Origin: Chara braunii
Taxonomy: Eukaryota > Streptophyta > Charophyceae > Charales > Characeae
DNA length: 50,871 bases
Direction of reading: 5' to 3'
NCBI GenBank assembly: GCA_003427395.1
Contig: BFEA01000766.1
Coordinates: 237,069 to 287,939, forward strand
The notes under the pieces were generated by a model. That model ran no database searches and was not told where the DNA came from. It was given only the letters and a program-made list of their open reading frames with translations. This document shows, piece after piece, positions 11,176-21,714 of this stretch. Each line of letters starts with the position of its first letter. Position 1 is the first letter of the stretch. The position numbers and the translations under genes were made by a program.

Positions 11176-12474
11176 CAGGGATGCGGCCGACGTGGGGTGA
11201 CACCCTTTTGTGCAGAGGTTTATGCCTGGGAAGCAGATTGGTGTGGTTGGGTCTGTCCATTGTAACCCTTTTGGGGATAGTTTTATGGGGGGGGGGCGAG
11301 TCTGCTAGCCACCATCCGACTGTCTTTGCCCAATTCACTTTCATTTCTGATGCTAATTGAAAGGCTTGCATAGCTCTTGTGAGAGTTTGGAATGAAGAAT
11401 TTGAGGCTCTTATAAGGACCGTGAGGACGTCTGCTAAAAGCAGGGTAGACGGGAGGTGGAGTGTATGCGCTCTTTCGTCCTTTATACTATTTAGTCTTTC
11501 TATAGATTTGTCCTTTCTGAGGAAGGTCGCGATTGCTTCCATAAGGAAGAGGAAAATAGGGGTTGCCAGTGGGTCTCCCTGTCTTACCGATCTTGCCATT
11601 TTCTATGGGTTGAAGAGGAAGCCGTTTACCTGGACTATGCCCTATGCGTCTTTGTAAAGGATTCTCACCCATTTATGGAAATTTGGGCCTACTCCCATTT
11701 TCTCCATACAGGTCTGTAGGAAGTCCCAATTGACTTGGTCGTAGGCTGTCTCAAAGTCGAAGAAGAGTATTGTTGTCGTTATTCGTTTATGAATGATTAG
11801 CCTAGTGGACTCACAGAGGGTCATAACGTTATCTAGTATGAGTCTGCCTGGAATGAATCCTGTTTGGTCTAGATGGAAGCAGTTACCGGTGATGTGGTTG
11901 ATTTTTGTGGCTAGGAGTTTGGCCAGGATTTTGTAGGCGACATTAAAAAGAGAGATGGGTCTATAGTTTTTAATGTTCTTTCTGTCTCCTTTCTTATAGA
12001 GTAAGGTCACTACTCCAGTGCCCAGGTCTGGCCCCAAGGATTCCTGTTCCCATGCCTTATTAAGGAAGCGTAAATAAAGAGGGTCGAGTGAGGACCAACA
12101 TGCGGCCAAGATTCTTTTGAGAGGCCATCTTTGCCTGGTGCTTTGTTGGGTTTTAGGTCCTTGAGGGCTACGTGAAGTTTTTCGAGTATGATTGGTTCCT
12201 CCAGTTTGTTGCCAACTTCTGCTGAAGGGCTACGATCCAAGTGTGTCGGGAATTTCGCTCTGACTCTTTTCACATCATTGTTGTTGTCTGAGGTCGTTTT
12301 GCTAGTGTAGAGTTCTTTATAGAATTTGGTAGTCATGTTGATCAGTTGTGTGGTTTCTCTGGTGGGTTTATCATTTTCGTCTAGGAGGCTTTCTATCTCG
12401 GCGTTTCTGGAATTGGCTTTAATTTTCTGAAAGAAGAATTTGGACATTTTCTCATTTAACTCCCAGTCCCTCAC
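11096..12474 (-). pseudogene. LINE copy a, reverse transcriptase domain
   Basis: Three frames (12474-12010, 12109-11642, 11599-11096) together hold the LINE RT: LKDLKPNKAPGKDGLSKE, then KNYRPISLFNVAYKILAK, then LDQTGFIPGRLILDN, then FFDFETAYDQVNWDFL with the first catalytic Asp, then SVRQGDPLATPIFLF. The FADD box of the sister copy (LLFADDLTVL) reads LLLADVLTVL here (codons at 11423-11434), so one catalytic Asp is lost. Frame changes near 12050 and 11640 also break it. It is an L1-clade RT by motif order. Confidence 0.9.
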
Positions 12475-12568
12475 TCTTGCTCTCAGTTGAAGGCCTCTAA
12501 GTTTTAGTTTTGTCCATTCTGCTAATTCTTCTTTAGATTTTGAAAATAGTTCGGAGAAGAAGGTAGAA

Positions 12569-13650
12569 TTAGGGTTTTGTTGTAGGTTGAGGTCTGCTAT
12601 CTTTATTGCATCTTTTAGAGTTTCCTCTCTTTCCTTCCTCTTTGCCGCTAGTCTTCTTGATGTTTGGGCTACTTTTGAACTTATTTTCTTGAGGAGTTTT
12701 GGAAATTGGTGTAGATCTCTTCGTTGGGGTGATGTTCGATTGTATTTGCAAGGATGGTGGTGAACTCACTCTGGAACGCTTGGGAGTGAGCAATGAATTG
12801 TTGAAACGGTAAAATATTTTGCCTGTGTAGCCTGATAACGTGAGTCTGAGGGCTAATGTGATTGGTTTGTGATCAAGACCGCTATGATATGGCGAGTTTC
12901 CTATATTGCAATCATGTAGGGCTCCTATCAATGAATCAGAGGTGAGGAAGAAGTCTACTCTCAAGAATGATGTTCTGCCTTGCGTGGTCTTACATACGCA
13001 TGAGAATTTTCTGTTGTTCGAGTGTAGTATACGAAACAGGTCTATTAGGTTTTTTCTTGTAATGAAATCTGAGATATTCAGGTTGTTTGATTGTTGCGAA
13101 GGGTCCGTTGAGTGTGAGATTTTGTCTAGTGCGGGATTTTGTACAGAGTTCCAATCTCCCATGAGAATTGTGTGTTTGTGCCCGGGGATTAGTTGTTCCA
13201 CTATGTGAAGGAAGGGAGTTTTATCTACTTGAACAGTGGGGCCGTAGATTCTTATGATCGCGAGTTCTTCTTCCTTGAATTTGAGGTCCAACTTGATCCA
13301 TCGGCCTGAGACGTTGTCCAACCATGTATTCTCGATTGTTATATCATTATTCACCCTGAGTGTTGGTGTAGGAGAATGACCGTGTCGGCCGAGCCATTCT
13401 GTGAGGTATGTGTCCAATAGGCCTTTTTAACGAAGAAAAGTTTTCTGATGGGAGCTGTTCTAATTTTTTGGTGGTCTTCATTGTCGGTAAGGTGGGTCTC
13501 TTGCAGGCATGTTATGTCCGGGGGGTCCGGTCCGAACCATCCTATGCTTTCTGACAGGTTTTTCCATTTGATTGGGTTGTCCAACACTGAAGCTAGGCTG
13601 TTCACGTTCCAGGAGCAACATGTGATTTCAGGTTGTTTTTTTATTTCGGC
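12569..13650 (-). pseudogene. LINE copy a, ORF2 N-terminal endonuclease
   Basis: This is an apurinic-type endonuclease domain in two frames (13605-13351, 13417-12569). Motifs in order are SWNVNSLASVLDNPIKW, CLQETHLT with the catalytic Glu, LAIIRIYGPT, ILMGDWNSV, a TSFLRVDFFLTS segment and SGLDHKPITLALRL with the terminal Asp-His pair. The domain nicks target DNA to prime reverse transcription. One frameshift lies near 13400. The 5' end is cut at the poly-A tail of LINE copy b (13,656), so nothing upstream of the ITCCSWNV start is attached. Confidence 0.88.
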
Positions 13651-13652
13651 TA

Positions 13653-13655
<3 letters not shown>

Positions 13656-13685
<30 letters not shown>

Positions 13686-14383
13686 CAAAAACAGAACCTT
13701 ATGGTCCCGGCTCCTTGTCCATTCTGGGGAGCATCAGTCCGGTTCCTATTCCACCGGCAAGTCAATGAGAATACATAAGGGACTCACACACGCTCTTCCC
13801 CTTTATGGTAGGAAAGACCAAGGGACGACATTGATTACTTCCAGCCTGAAGGATGTACCTCCCCTTACCCCTGCCTAAGTTATCCTGGACCACTCTGCTA
13901 TTTTATCGAAATTGGTTGTTGCGATCCTTCCTGAGGTCCTGGGGTCTCTCCTACGGGNNGGNGATTTGTGTCTCAATTNAGGCCAGGGCTCATGCGAGTT
14001 GGGCTGGGCTGCTACGGATTCTAAGGGATGATCTGGGGCGAAAGTTCTGGATCTCGAGAAGACTGGTGGCTGGATGTGGGGGGTGTGCTGATTGTTCTGG
14101 CTCCTCGTGTGTCGGGAGGGTACTACTGTGGTTGGGGTGTGTGGGTGGAGGGGAAGTTTGGGGAGGAAGGGGTAGAGGATGATGTGAGGGGTGGGCTTTG
14201 TAGGGTGGATACAGATGTTATTGGGGAGATTGTTATGGGTGGGTGGTAAGTGTTTGGTTAGGGATGGTTGGATATGGGGTTTGTGTTTATGATGGAAGAG
14301 TGGGGTTATTGTTATTGCACGAAGGGGGAAGGATTAGCCAGTTCTTAAGAGTTAAGAGTATTATTTCTTATTGTACCTAGTTG
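13656..14383 (-). mobile_element. LINE copy b 3' untranslated region and poly-A tail
   Basis: The minus strand after the ORF2 stop at 14384 is C-rich (14,000-14,380). It then enters a ~215-base terminal region (13,686-13,900) containing GATGCTCCCCAGAATGGA, and ends in a 30-base A tail (T run at 13,656-13,685 on plus). The terminal region matches that at 7,717-7,930. The tail abuts the endonuclease of LINE copy a, so copy b inserted there. Several N bases fall at 13,938-13,979. Confidence 0.8.
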
Positions 14384-15521
14384 TCATGAACCTAAATTTA
14401 ATGATATGAACCTTTGAATTATTTCGCCATTTTTGGCCGGTGTATTATATATTTGTTTTTGGGTTCTTTTCCAATGGACATGTATTTTTGTTTCGATAAC
14501 GTTTTTTATAGTGATAACTGGGTGCTCGGTGTTGGTGGGGCGAGTCTCGAAGGTTATGTTGCACCTTTTTTTCCATAAACCCCANAGGATACCTTTCCTG
14601 ATTAGGGAGAAGAAGAAAGCTTCAAAGCCTTTGAGAGGGGGGTTTTGTTCCATTTCAAGGAAAATTGTGCCAGGGCTTATTGTGATTGGGGTATTGGAGA
14701 GGGAACTCCAAGATTTCTCTATTTCGTGCCAGAGTTTTCTGGCTTCGGGACAGTCTAAGAAGCAGTGGTTTAGTGTTTCGGGGGTCTGTAGGTTGCAAAC
14801 TTTACACCAAGAGTCTTGTTCTGATCTGTTTTCTTTACTACGTCTTTGTGCCAGCCAGTGGTTCACTGCAACTGCTCTGAAGGCTATCAGCCATCTTAGG
14901 CTAGCTAGTTTCACTGGTCTAGTGCAGAAGATTGAGGGCCATGGTGGGGATATTTGAGATTCGGCTAGTGTGGACTCTTCTTTTGTCCATCTTTTTTGTA
15001 GAGTTCTGGTTATCGAGTTGGGTTTTGAGAAAAGTCGGTACCCTAGATTTGGCTTGTAGTCTGTTAGTTTATGTATATTTGATATAGGAGAGTTGTTATT
15101 AGGTGTGCTCCANGACNATTCTNTTGGATCTATTTCTAGTTCTTGAATNCTTGACTGTGGNTTGAATACCCTGATTCTGTCTCCTTCGATGACCCTTATT
15201 CTTCTCAGGGAGTTTGTTAAGAATGATGCTTCTGCCCTGCTTTCTTTGTTGAGATAACTTGATGAGTTACCTGGCTCGTCGAGGACGAAAATGTCGCAGC
15301 ATATCCATTTGTTGTTTTGGGACTCGTAGGTTTTGAATTTCAGGACTTCGAAAATTGTGTCTGTGTCCATTTTTACTGCCCAATCGCCATATTGCCATTT
15401 CTGTTATGATCTTAGTAGCCGCCTCCATTCTATTGGAATGCTCTCGATGATCTGATTTATGGAAGTTTGAAGGTGGTGGGTACCCTTTAGTACTGGCCTC
15501 ATGTCTTTCTCTGATTTCCAC
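14384..15521 (-). pseudogene. LINE copy b, ORF2 C-terminal region
   Basis: The long frame 15370-14384 ends the ORF2: KLTDYKPNLGYRLFSKP, then WLIAFRAVAVNHWLAQRRSK, then the CxxC..HxxxC zinc pattern (SWCKVCN..LNHCFLDC), then FFSLIRKG and a C-terminal IETKIHVHWKRTQK. It aligns with copy a throughout. Several N bases (15,110-15,165) make some codons unreadable. A second frame at 15521-15267 carries the sequence just upstream, implying a frameshift near 15,330. Confidence 0.88.
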
Positions 15522-15570
15522 TTATTGGAAGTTTCCTCCCATAGGTGTTGGACTTGCCATATTCCTCTTT

Positions 15571-16284
15571 CTACCCAATGACCCCATTTAGCCTCTGTTG
15601 AGGAGAGGGGGTAAGGTTCTCCTTTCTCGTTTTTGATCCAAGGATTTCCGAAGAGGGGTTGTCTGAGGACTTCGTTTCTTCTTTTGGGGCCAATTCTGTT
15701 TTCTGGGAATATGTGTCTCCAATATCGAAGAATGTGAGCCTAGTGTGTTTTGAGAGGTTCATCATTATGGGCTCCGTCTAGGGGAGGGTGTGGATTTTGG
15801 ATTCTTTTGTTTTTGGGAAGTGGCCAATGCTTGTTGTAAATCCAGAAGAGTCCTGACATGTTATTCGGGGATTTGTATGGGGCTAGTTCCCTGATGTGGT
15901 TAAGGGCGAGAGGGGCCCAGTGTATTCTATCNTGGAGAGATATTCTCAGAATCCACTTNACCTGTAGGGCTTGGATCTGACTAGTTGGGTCTAGAAGGCC
16001 CAAACCTCCTTTGGCTTTAGATTGGGTGATTGTTTGCCAGGACACCTTGTGTATGAAGAGGTGGTTGTCGGGGTTACCTGTCCAGACGAAGGCCGCTGCC
16101 CTTTTCTGATTTGGCCTTGGAAGTCCTCTGATGGGAACCATATGGAGGTGGCGTACCACATCATGGCTAAAATTGAGTTGTTCAGCGCAAGGACTCTGCC
16201 TAGCAGCGATGAGTGGACTCCTTTCAACGAGTGCATTCTGTTGATTATGGAGGATAGTAGGGAAGCTGCCGAAGTGTTATGGTT
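15571..16284 (-). pseudogene. LINE copy b, connection region of ORF2
   Basis: Frames 16236-15991, 16159-15740 and 15765-15571 carry GVHSSLLGRVLALNNSILAM, MWYATSIWFPSEDF, VSWQTITQSKAKGGLGLLD and YNKHWPLPKNK. These match the same positions of copy a. A frameshift lies between the first two pieces near 16,110. N bases occur at 15,932 and 15,959. Confidence 0.8.
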
Positions 16285-16414
16285 CCCTTTTGAAGTTAAA
16301 CTGATTCCTAGGAAGCGGATCGGGGTGGAAAGGTCTGCCCCTGTCTCTTATACACATCCCCTTTTGAAGTTAAACTGATTCCTAGGAAGCGGATCGGGGT
16401 GGAAAGGTCTGCCC
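16285..16414. other. Assembly artefact: Nextera mosaic-end remnant between two 56-bp copies
   Basis: The segment 16,285-16,340 is repeated exactly at 16,359-16,414. Between them, 16,341-16,358 reads CTGTCTCTTATACACATC, which is 18 of 19 bases of the Tn5 mosaic-end adapter used in Nextera libraries. Translated through, the LINE frame yields the DVYKRQ peptide typical of this adapter. Removing one copy plus the adapter restores homology to LINE copy a. This is not biological sequence. Confidence 0.95.
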
Positions 16415-17240
16415 AGCGCAACCCCACTGGAGAGAGTTNTGAGGGAGGGGGGGTTTCTNAGAACCACCATCNAATGGTTTTCGGCCAGTTCACCTTCATT
16501 TCAGAGGCCAATTGGAAGGCTTGCATTGCTTTTGTTAGTGCTAGGAATGATGAATTGGATGCTCTGATCAGGACTGTGAGATCATCTGCAAATAAGAGAG
16601 TGGTAGGGATGTGCAAGGGATGTCCTCTTTCGTCCTTGGTGTTCACGAGTCTCTCGATGGATGGGTCTTTTCTTAGGAAGGCTGCTATGGCTTCCATTAC
16701 AAAAAGGAAGATTGGTGCTGCTAGTGGATCACCTTGTCTTACCGATCTTGACATTTTGTACGGGTTGGAGAGGAAGCCATTGATTTGTACAATACCCTGG
16801 GCGTCGTTGTAAAGTATCCTTACCCATTTTCGGAAAATTGGGCCAACGCCCATTTTCTCCATGCAGGATTGGAGAAAATCCCAATTGACCTGATCATATG
16901 CTTTCTCGAAATCAAAGAAGAGAATTGCTGCCGTGATTTTCTTTTGATTTATTATTCTCGTGGACTCGTTGAGGGCCATTACGTTGTCTAAGATGAGTCT
17001 GCCTGGGATAAACCCTGTTTGGTCTAGGTGGAAGCATCCATTAGTGATAAGGTTGATTCGGGAGGGAAGGAGTTTGGCTAGAATTTTGTAGGATACATTT
17101 AGTAGGGAGATGGGTCTAGAGTTCCTGATGTCTTCTTTATTACCNTTTTTGTAAAGGAGGGTTACAACTCCTGTGCTTAACGTGGGGCCCAGAGATTTTT
17201 TTTCCCAGGCTTTATTGAGGAAGTCTAGGTAGAGGGGGCC
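16308..17240 (-). pseudogene. LINE copy b, reverse transcriptase domain
   Basis: The frame from 16979 contains FFDFEKAYDQVNWDFL, SRSVRQGDPLAAPIFLF and the intact catalytic box LLFADDLTVL (codons at 16,581-16,592). Upstream, 17,240-16,985 in other frames holds the YRPISL-like and LDQTGFIPGRLILDN motifs, so there is at least one frameshift near 16,980. The 3' end of the frame is corrupted by the adapter at 16,341. Of the two LINE copies this RT core is the better preserved. Confidence 0.88.
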
Positions 17241-17249
17241 GAGTTTGTG

Positions 17250-17710
17250 TCAGCTCGCCATCCAGAATTCTTTGGAAAGGCCGTAGTTGCCCGGTGCCTT
17301 GTTGGGTTTTAGGTCCTTGAGGGCTGTGTGTAGCTCTTCAATTGTGATGGAAGCGTCCAGAATGCTTGTTATTTCTGTTGATAGCGTGCGGTCTAGATGG
17401 GTTAGATATTTGGCCCTTGCTCTTAGTGATTCGTTTTGTCTTCCTGCTGGCATTTTACTAGTGTATAAGTCTTTGTAGAAGTTGGTAGCTATACTAACTA
17501 ACTGGGTTGTTTCTGAGGTAGGGTTGTTAATTAAACTTTCGATCTTAGAGTTCCTAGAGTTAGATTTGATTTTTTGGAAGTATAATTTAGTCATTCTTTC
17601 GTTTAGTTCCCAGTCGTTCATTCTTGCCCTGAGTTGTAGTCCCCTGAGTTTTAGTTTTGTCCATTCTGTTAGTTCTTCTTTTGCCTTGGAATATATTTCT
17701 GCGTAGAACT
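17250..17710 (-). pseudogene. LINE copy b, linker before RT
   Basis: The frame 17621-17250 carries NDWELNERMTKLYFQKIKSN, LVSIATNFYKDLYTSK and LKDLKPNKAPGNYGLSKEFW, the segment between endonuclease and RT. Copy a has the same series at 12,474-12,110. The KDGLSKE motif of copy a reads NYGLSKE here. The ~280-base part that in copy a joins the endonuclease to this linker is shortened in copy b near 17,720-17,770. Confidence 0.8.
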
Positions 17711-17769
17711 CTGAGTTGTGTCCCTTTGGAGATTTAATTCGGCTATTTCTATTGCATTTTGTAATATTT

Positions 17770-18679
17770 CTACTCTTTGGTGAGCCTGAGAGAGAGTGTG
17801 ATTGCTTTGTGGTCTAGGCCTTTGTAGTATGGGTTGTCATTTATTTTGCAATCTAGTATGGCGCCTGAGAGGGATTCCGAGGTAAGAAAGAAGTCTATTC
17901 TTGAGAAGGAGGTTCTTCCGTGGGAGGTTTTTCTGACGCAGGTGAAGCGTTTTGAGTTTGGTGCTAGGAGGCGGTAAGGATCTAATAGGTTTTTCCTTAT
18001 GATGAAGTCTCCAAGGTCTATGCTGTTGGACTGTGGTAGGGTATCTTGTGAGTTGGAAATCCTGTCAAGGGAGGGATCTGGTACAGAATTCCAATCCCCC
18101 ATTAAGATGGTGTGTGTGTGGGTAGGGATTAGATGCTCCAAGGAGAGAAGGAAGGGTTTTTTTTTCTTGTGTGGCGTTCGGTCCGTATATCCCTAGGATG
18201 GCTATATCTTCCTCTTTGAGTTTGATATCTGCTTTAACCCACCTGCCTGCTGTAATGTCCTGGCTTGTGGCTTGAATTGTTATGTGATTGCTTGCGAGGG
18301 AGTTCTGATGGAAAAGAATGACTATCCCTGTCGAGCCATTCGGTGCCGCGTTAGCCCAGATTGCTGATTTAACAAAACGCAGTTTCCTCAGGACTGCATG
18401 TTGGATTCTTTTGTGTTCCTTGCTGCTGGTTAGGTGAGTTTCTTGTAGGCATGTTATGTCTGGGGGGTTATGTCCAAACCATTTGATGGTTTTAGTCAGA
18501 TTCCTCCATTTGATTGGATTGTCGAGAACTGAGGCGAGTCCATTGATGTTCCATGACGTGATGGTTAGTTCTGGTTGTTTCCTGCTTTCTTTTATAATAT
18601 CAGCTTCTGTGGTGGGCTTGAGTCTCTTTGGACTGCGGCCAGCCCCTCTATTTGGGGAACCATCCGGTGTGATTTCCAT
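17770..18679 (-). pseudogene. LINE copy b, ORF2 N-terminal endonuclease
   Basis: ORF2 begins at an ATG at 18679 (MEITPDGSPNRG), 23 bases after an ORF1 stop at 18,703-18,705. Endonuclease motifs follow: TSWNINGLASVLDNPIKW, CLQETHLT with catalytic Glu, IAILGIYGP, ILMGDWNSV, TSFSRIDFFLTS and KGLDHKAITLSL. A frameshift near 18,130 moves between the two frames, and a stop at 17,770 ends the second. Close spacing of ORF1 stop and ORF2 start is normal for L1-type elements. Confidence 0.88.
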
Positions 18680-18702
18680 TGTACTAGGGGCTGGTCATGT
18701 GA

Positions 18703-19053
18703 TTAGGAGGTAGTGGGAGCGGTTCTACTCTCCTCCCTCTTCTCCCTTTCCCTCTTTGCTTTCTCCAACAGTTCCGCCTCGCTGCTGCCCAGCCATTCCT
18801 GTCCGATGAAGGCAGCCATGCTGTATGCAATTCTGTCCACCTCGTCTTTGTGACCCAGGAGATGATATGGGATTTCGCAGATCAGCTCCTAAGGTTTCCA
18901 TTGTAAGTCGTCCTTCAGGATGGTCTGCTGGTCGTAGATCGCCATGATCGGGCTCAAGTCCCTGTAGTGAGATGCTCCATTGTCATCTTTCCATACCGCG
19001 TCCAAACTCTTGTCTTGCCAGGACTTGTGGATGAGCAAAGGACGTTGATCTGA
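18703..19053 (-). pseudogene. LINE ORF1, C-terminal part (3' of the LTR insertion)
   Basis: Minus-strand frame 19053-18703 reads SDQRPLLIHKSWQDK to a TAG at 18,889-18,891, then continues in frame with ELICEIPYHLLG..EWLGSSEAELLEKAKR to a TAA at 18,703-18,705. Its first codons join in phase to the ORF1 frame at 34,278 once the LTR element and one TCTGA are removed. Together the two halves give one ORF1 of L1 type. Function would be RNA binding and ribonucleoprotein assembly. The TAG is a probable CAG-to-TAG change. Confidence 0.75.
19049..19053. repeat. Target-site duplication TCTGA, left
   Basis: TCTGA lies immediately outside the LTR that begins at 19,054 and recurs immediately outside the other LTR at 34,278-34,282. 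Five bases is the usual size for Ty3/gypsy integrase. Confidence 0.9.
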
Positions 19054-19404
19054 TGTGCCGGACCCGCCGGGATGGCGGTCCGAGAGGGTGGAGAAGAAGG
19101 GTGGACGAAGGAGGAGGTAGAGATGGAGCTGGGAGGGACAGTGCAGCTCCGACGCAGACTCCACACACACGTACTCCAAGATCTGCAAAAGTGAAGAATG
19201 AGGAAAAACAGACAATTGCTGGGGTTTACCCCCAGCGGACTGACTGACTGGACTGGACTAGACTGGTACCGACAGTGGTACCGGGCAGGACTAGAACAGC
19301 ACACGGCCTGTGGGGTCAGGCCACAGCCTGGTCCCACAGGCCGAAGTGGGCAAATAGCCAAATAGGCCCTGGCTGTAGGCCAGGGCGGATGAAGGCCCAC
19401 TGCA
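19054..19404 (-). mobile_element. 3' LTR of the 15.2-kb LTR retrotransposon (351 bp)
   Basis: On the minus strand the repeat runs TGCAGTGGGCC... to ...TCCGGCACA, so it has TG..CA ends. It matches 33,947-34,277 along its whole length. By eye there are about 15 substitutions (roughly 95% identity) and one 20-base insertion here, a partial local duplication near 19,306-19,325. LTRs of this size are short for a 15-kb element. No strong polypurine tract is visible just upstream (bases 19,405-19,425). Confidence 0.92.
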
Positions 19405-20347
19405 CGATCCTCAGACCTGTAATGGATCGCAAGAGCCATAAACACGCTATCCGCAAAAGCAGCGGAACTCTGCAATAAAGAAAGCTGAGAAATCTAGGAT
19501 GCGGAGCAAGCTCCATGCGGAGTCCATGCGATGCATCCTAAGGTACATAATTTCAAAAGAAAAGCAAATGTCTAGTATACATATCCTAGCTAACAGCAGA
19601 AAATGAAATGTACTATGATACAATCCTAAAGTCTTGGAGGCAGTGGCCTCAGTGCTGAAAGGAAAAGAGCAATATGTCCCAAGATAATGTCATGTCGCTG
19701 AACCACTAAGAGTGGGATGGTCTCAGAGGGGGTGAATGCAGCCTAAGAATCGAAACTCCTAAGGGCAGTCACACATGAAGGTGGGATAGGTCATCAGGCT
19801 CAAGGTGGGAGAGTGGTAGCGAAACAAAACTAATGACCCTAACAGATAGACCATCAAGGCAGGTAATGCTCGACAAAAGGGTGACACCATGCAGGGTCGA
19901 CCATGAAAAGGGGAGCCTGGAATAGGGTGGAGCTATGCCGAACTGGAGGCATGCAATAGCCGGCGCTAGGGTGATGAGGGCAGTGGGTGAGGGAAACATG
20001 CACACAACTCACCGACTAAAAGAGGGAGCTAGGTCTGGGAGCAAGGAAGCCAAGATAATGCTACGGTCCCAATGCCTATGTGATACCAAGGGAGAGCCAA
20101 ACTCAAAGAGACCCAGCTAAGTGAGACCCATCATGCGACAAAGGCAAGGGAGTATGCAGGGTAGGGTGGTGACGTGAAGTAGTCACGTCCAAAGTAGCTG
20201 AAGTCGTTGAAGTGGTCGATGACGTCGATGAAGTAGCGGTGGAGTCGATGTCGAAGCAGAGCCGCAAAACGATGACATCCTGAAGAGGAGATGATGATGG
20301 AGTACCTGATGGTGTGAGTCAGTGGGGAAAGATAGAGGATAAGAGTG
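19405..20347 (-). other. Non-coding stretch between pol and 3' LTR
   Basis: No domain is recognised on either strand. A repeat pair that could be a second LTR for an inner element was looked for and not seen. A purine-rich run next to the 3' LTR is weak. Confidence 0.5.
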
Positions 20348-21373
20348 TCAGTCATCGTAACGCGAAGGGCAACGATGAGTGCGCAGTGGACGCTCGGAGG
20401 CGACCGTCTGCGGCTGAGGAACGGCCTCAGGGGGAGCGGGCTCGTCCTCAGCAATCTCCGCAGCCGGAGGAGGAGGAAGAGGGTCAGTCGGCTGAGTAGA
20501 AGCGGATGTCTCAGCACGACGAGCACGATCATATGCACGCACCAACATCCTGGCGTGCTGCAAGTGCTCGAGGGGCTCCCAAGTAGCCTCCTCATCAGGG
20601 TAGCCCTTCCAACGCACAAGGTACTCGATGCGTGGAGGGGTATCATCGGTAACTCGGCGTGATACGATGTCGGAAACAACGAACTCCTCGTGACCGTCCA
20701 CCATGATAGGTGGAGGGCGCTCATAAGGGCGTCCGGCGAAGCGCTCAGACGGTCTGCGATAAGGACGCAGCAAGGAGACGTGGTAAACATCGTGTACGCG
20801 AGCCTGTCGAAGGTAATCAGGTAGCTTCACACGGAAGCTGACCGGACTAGCGGCGGTATCAGAACCGACCGCCTGAAGGATGCGGCATGGACCGAAGAAA
20901 CGACGACTGAACTTGCGAAGCGTATCTGCTTCGCGCTGTAAGTGGCGTGCGTCGACGAGCACATCGTCACCGACTTTGAATGAATGATCCATGCGTGATC
21001 GGTTCGCTCGTGCAGCCATGCGAGTCTGGGAGTCGGCTAAACTCTCGTGTGCGCGCTTCATAATCGCTGCCATGTGGGCGATCCAGTCGTCAAGCGCAGG
21101 GCAACAAGTGTCTGGGCGCAACCGCGATGGTCGTAGGAAATCCGCGGGTACGCGAGGGTGGTAGCCGAGGTCGCAATAGAATGGCGACATCCCCGTGGTT
21201 GGCGAAACAGCGTGGTTGTACGCAATCTCCGCGTGGGCTAAGTGTAAGTCCCACTGCTGGTCATCCCTAACAAACTTTCGGAGGACATTACCGAGAGTTT
21301 TGTTGGTGACCTCAGTCTGACCATCCGTCTGAGGGTGGTAAGACGATGAGAAGCGGAGCTGGGATCCGTACAC
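20348..21373 (-). pseudogene. Pol C-terminus: integrase core end and chromodomain
   Basis: The 341-residue open frame starts within the integrase core: FSSSYHPQTDGQTEVTNKTL contains the catalytic Glu of the DDE triad. It runs through AHAEIAYNHAV.., the GPY/F-like C-terminal domain (RRFFGPCRILQAVGSDTAAS) and YHVSLLRPY to a chromodomain (EFVVSDIVSRR..EYLVRWKGYPDEEATWEPL, residues about 228-275). A chromodomain fused to integrase is the mark of chromoviruses, where it binds modified histone tails and steers integration. This part is intact; upstream frames are broken. Confidence 0.92.
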
Positions 21374-21714
21374 CTCGGGTANTTACCGAGAGTTTTGTTG
21401 GTGACCTCAGTCTGACCATCCGTCTGAGGGTGGTAAGACGATGAGAAGCGGAGCTGGGATCCGTACACCTCGGGTAGGCGTCGACAGAATGTGCTGGTAA
21501 AGTGCGGGTCACGGTCGGAGATGATGCTCTGAGGTAAGCCGTGATCTCTCACGACTCGGTCGAAGACGATGTCGGCGACCTCACGAGCGCTAATGCGATA
21601 GCGGCACGGGACAAAACGTGCACGCTTCGTGAAGCGATCGACGACGACCAAGATAGCATCATGACCGCACTCAGTGGGTGGGTGAAGGGGACCAATGAAA
21701 TCCATCGAGATGGA
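21238..21714 (-). pseudogene. Integrase catalytic core
   Basis: The frame from 21705 holds MDFIGPLHPP, VVDRFTKRARFVPCR, IISDRDPHFTSTFCRRL (second catalytic Asp) and YHPQTDGQTE (catalytic Glu). It is preceded in frame by a TAG at 21,715-21,717 that cuts it from the RNase H and zinc-finger half. It is corrupted near 21,382 by an N and a 94-base duplication that is almost surely an assembly error. Confidence 0.9.
21288..21477. other. Assembly artefact: 94-bp duplication joined by N
   Basis: Bases 21,288-21,381 and 21,383-21,477 match along their length, separated by a single N at 21,382. The duplicate repeats integrase codons around the catalytic Glu, which no functional element would carry. 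This is the look of two overlapping contig ends placed side by side during scaffolding. Confidence 0.9.

Noticed and set aside
19405-20347. LTR of an inner element just after pol
   Set aside because: No matching repeat was found upstream of the second gag at 26.5-31.2 kb.
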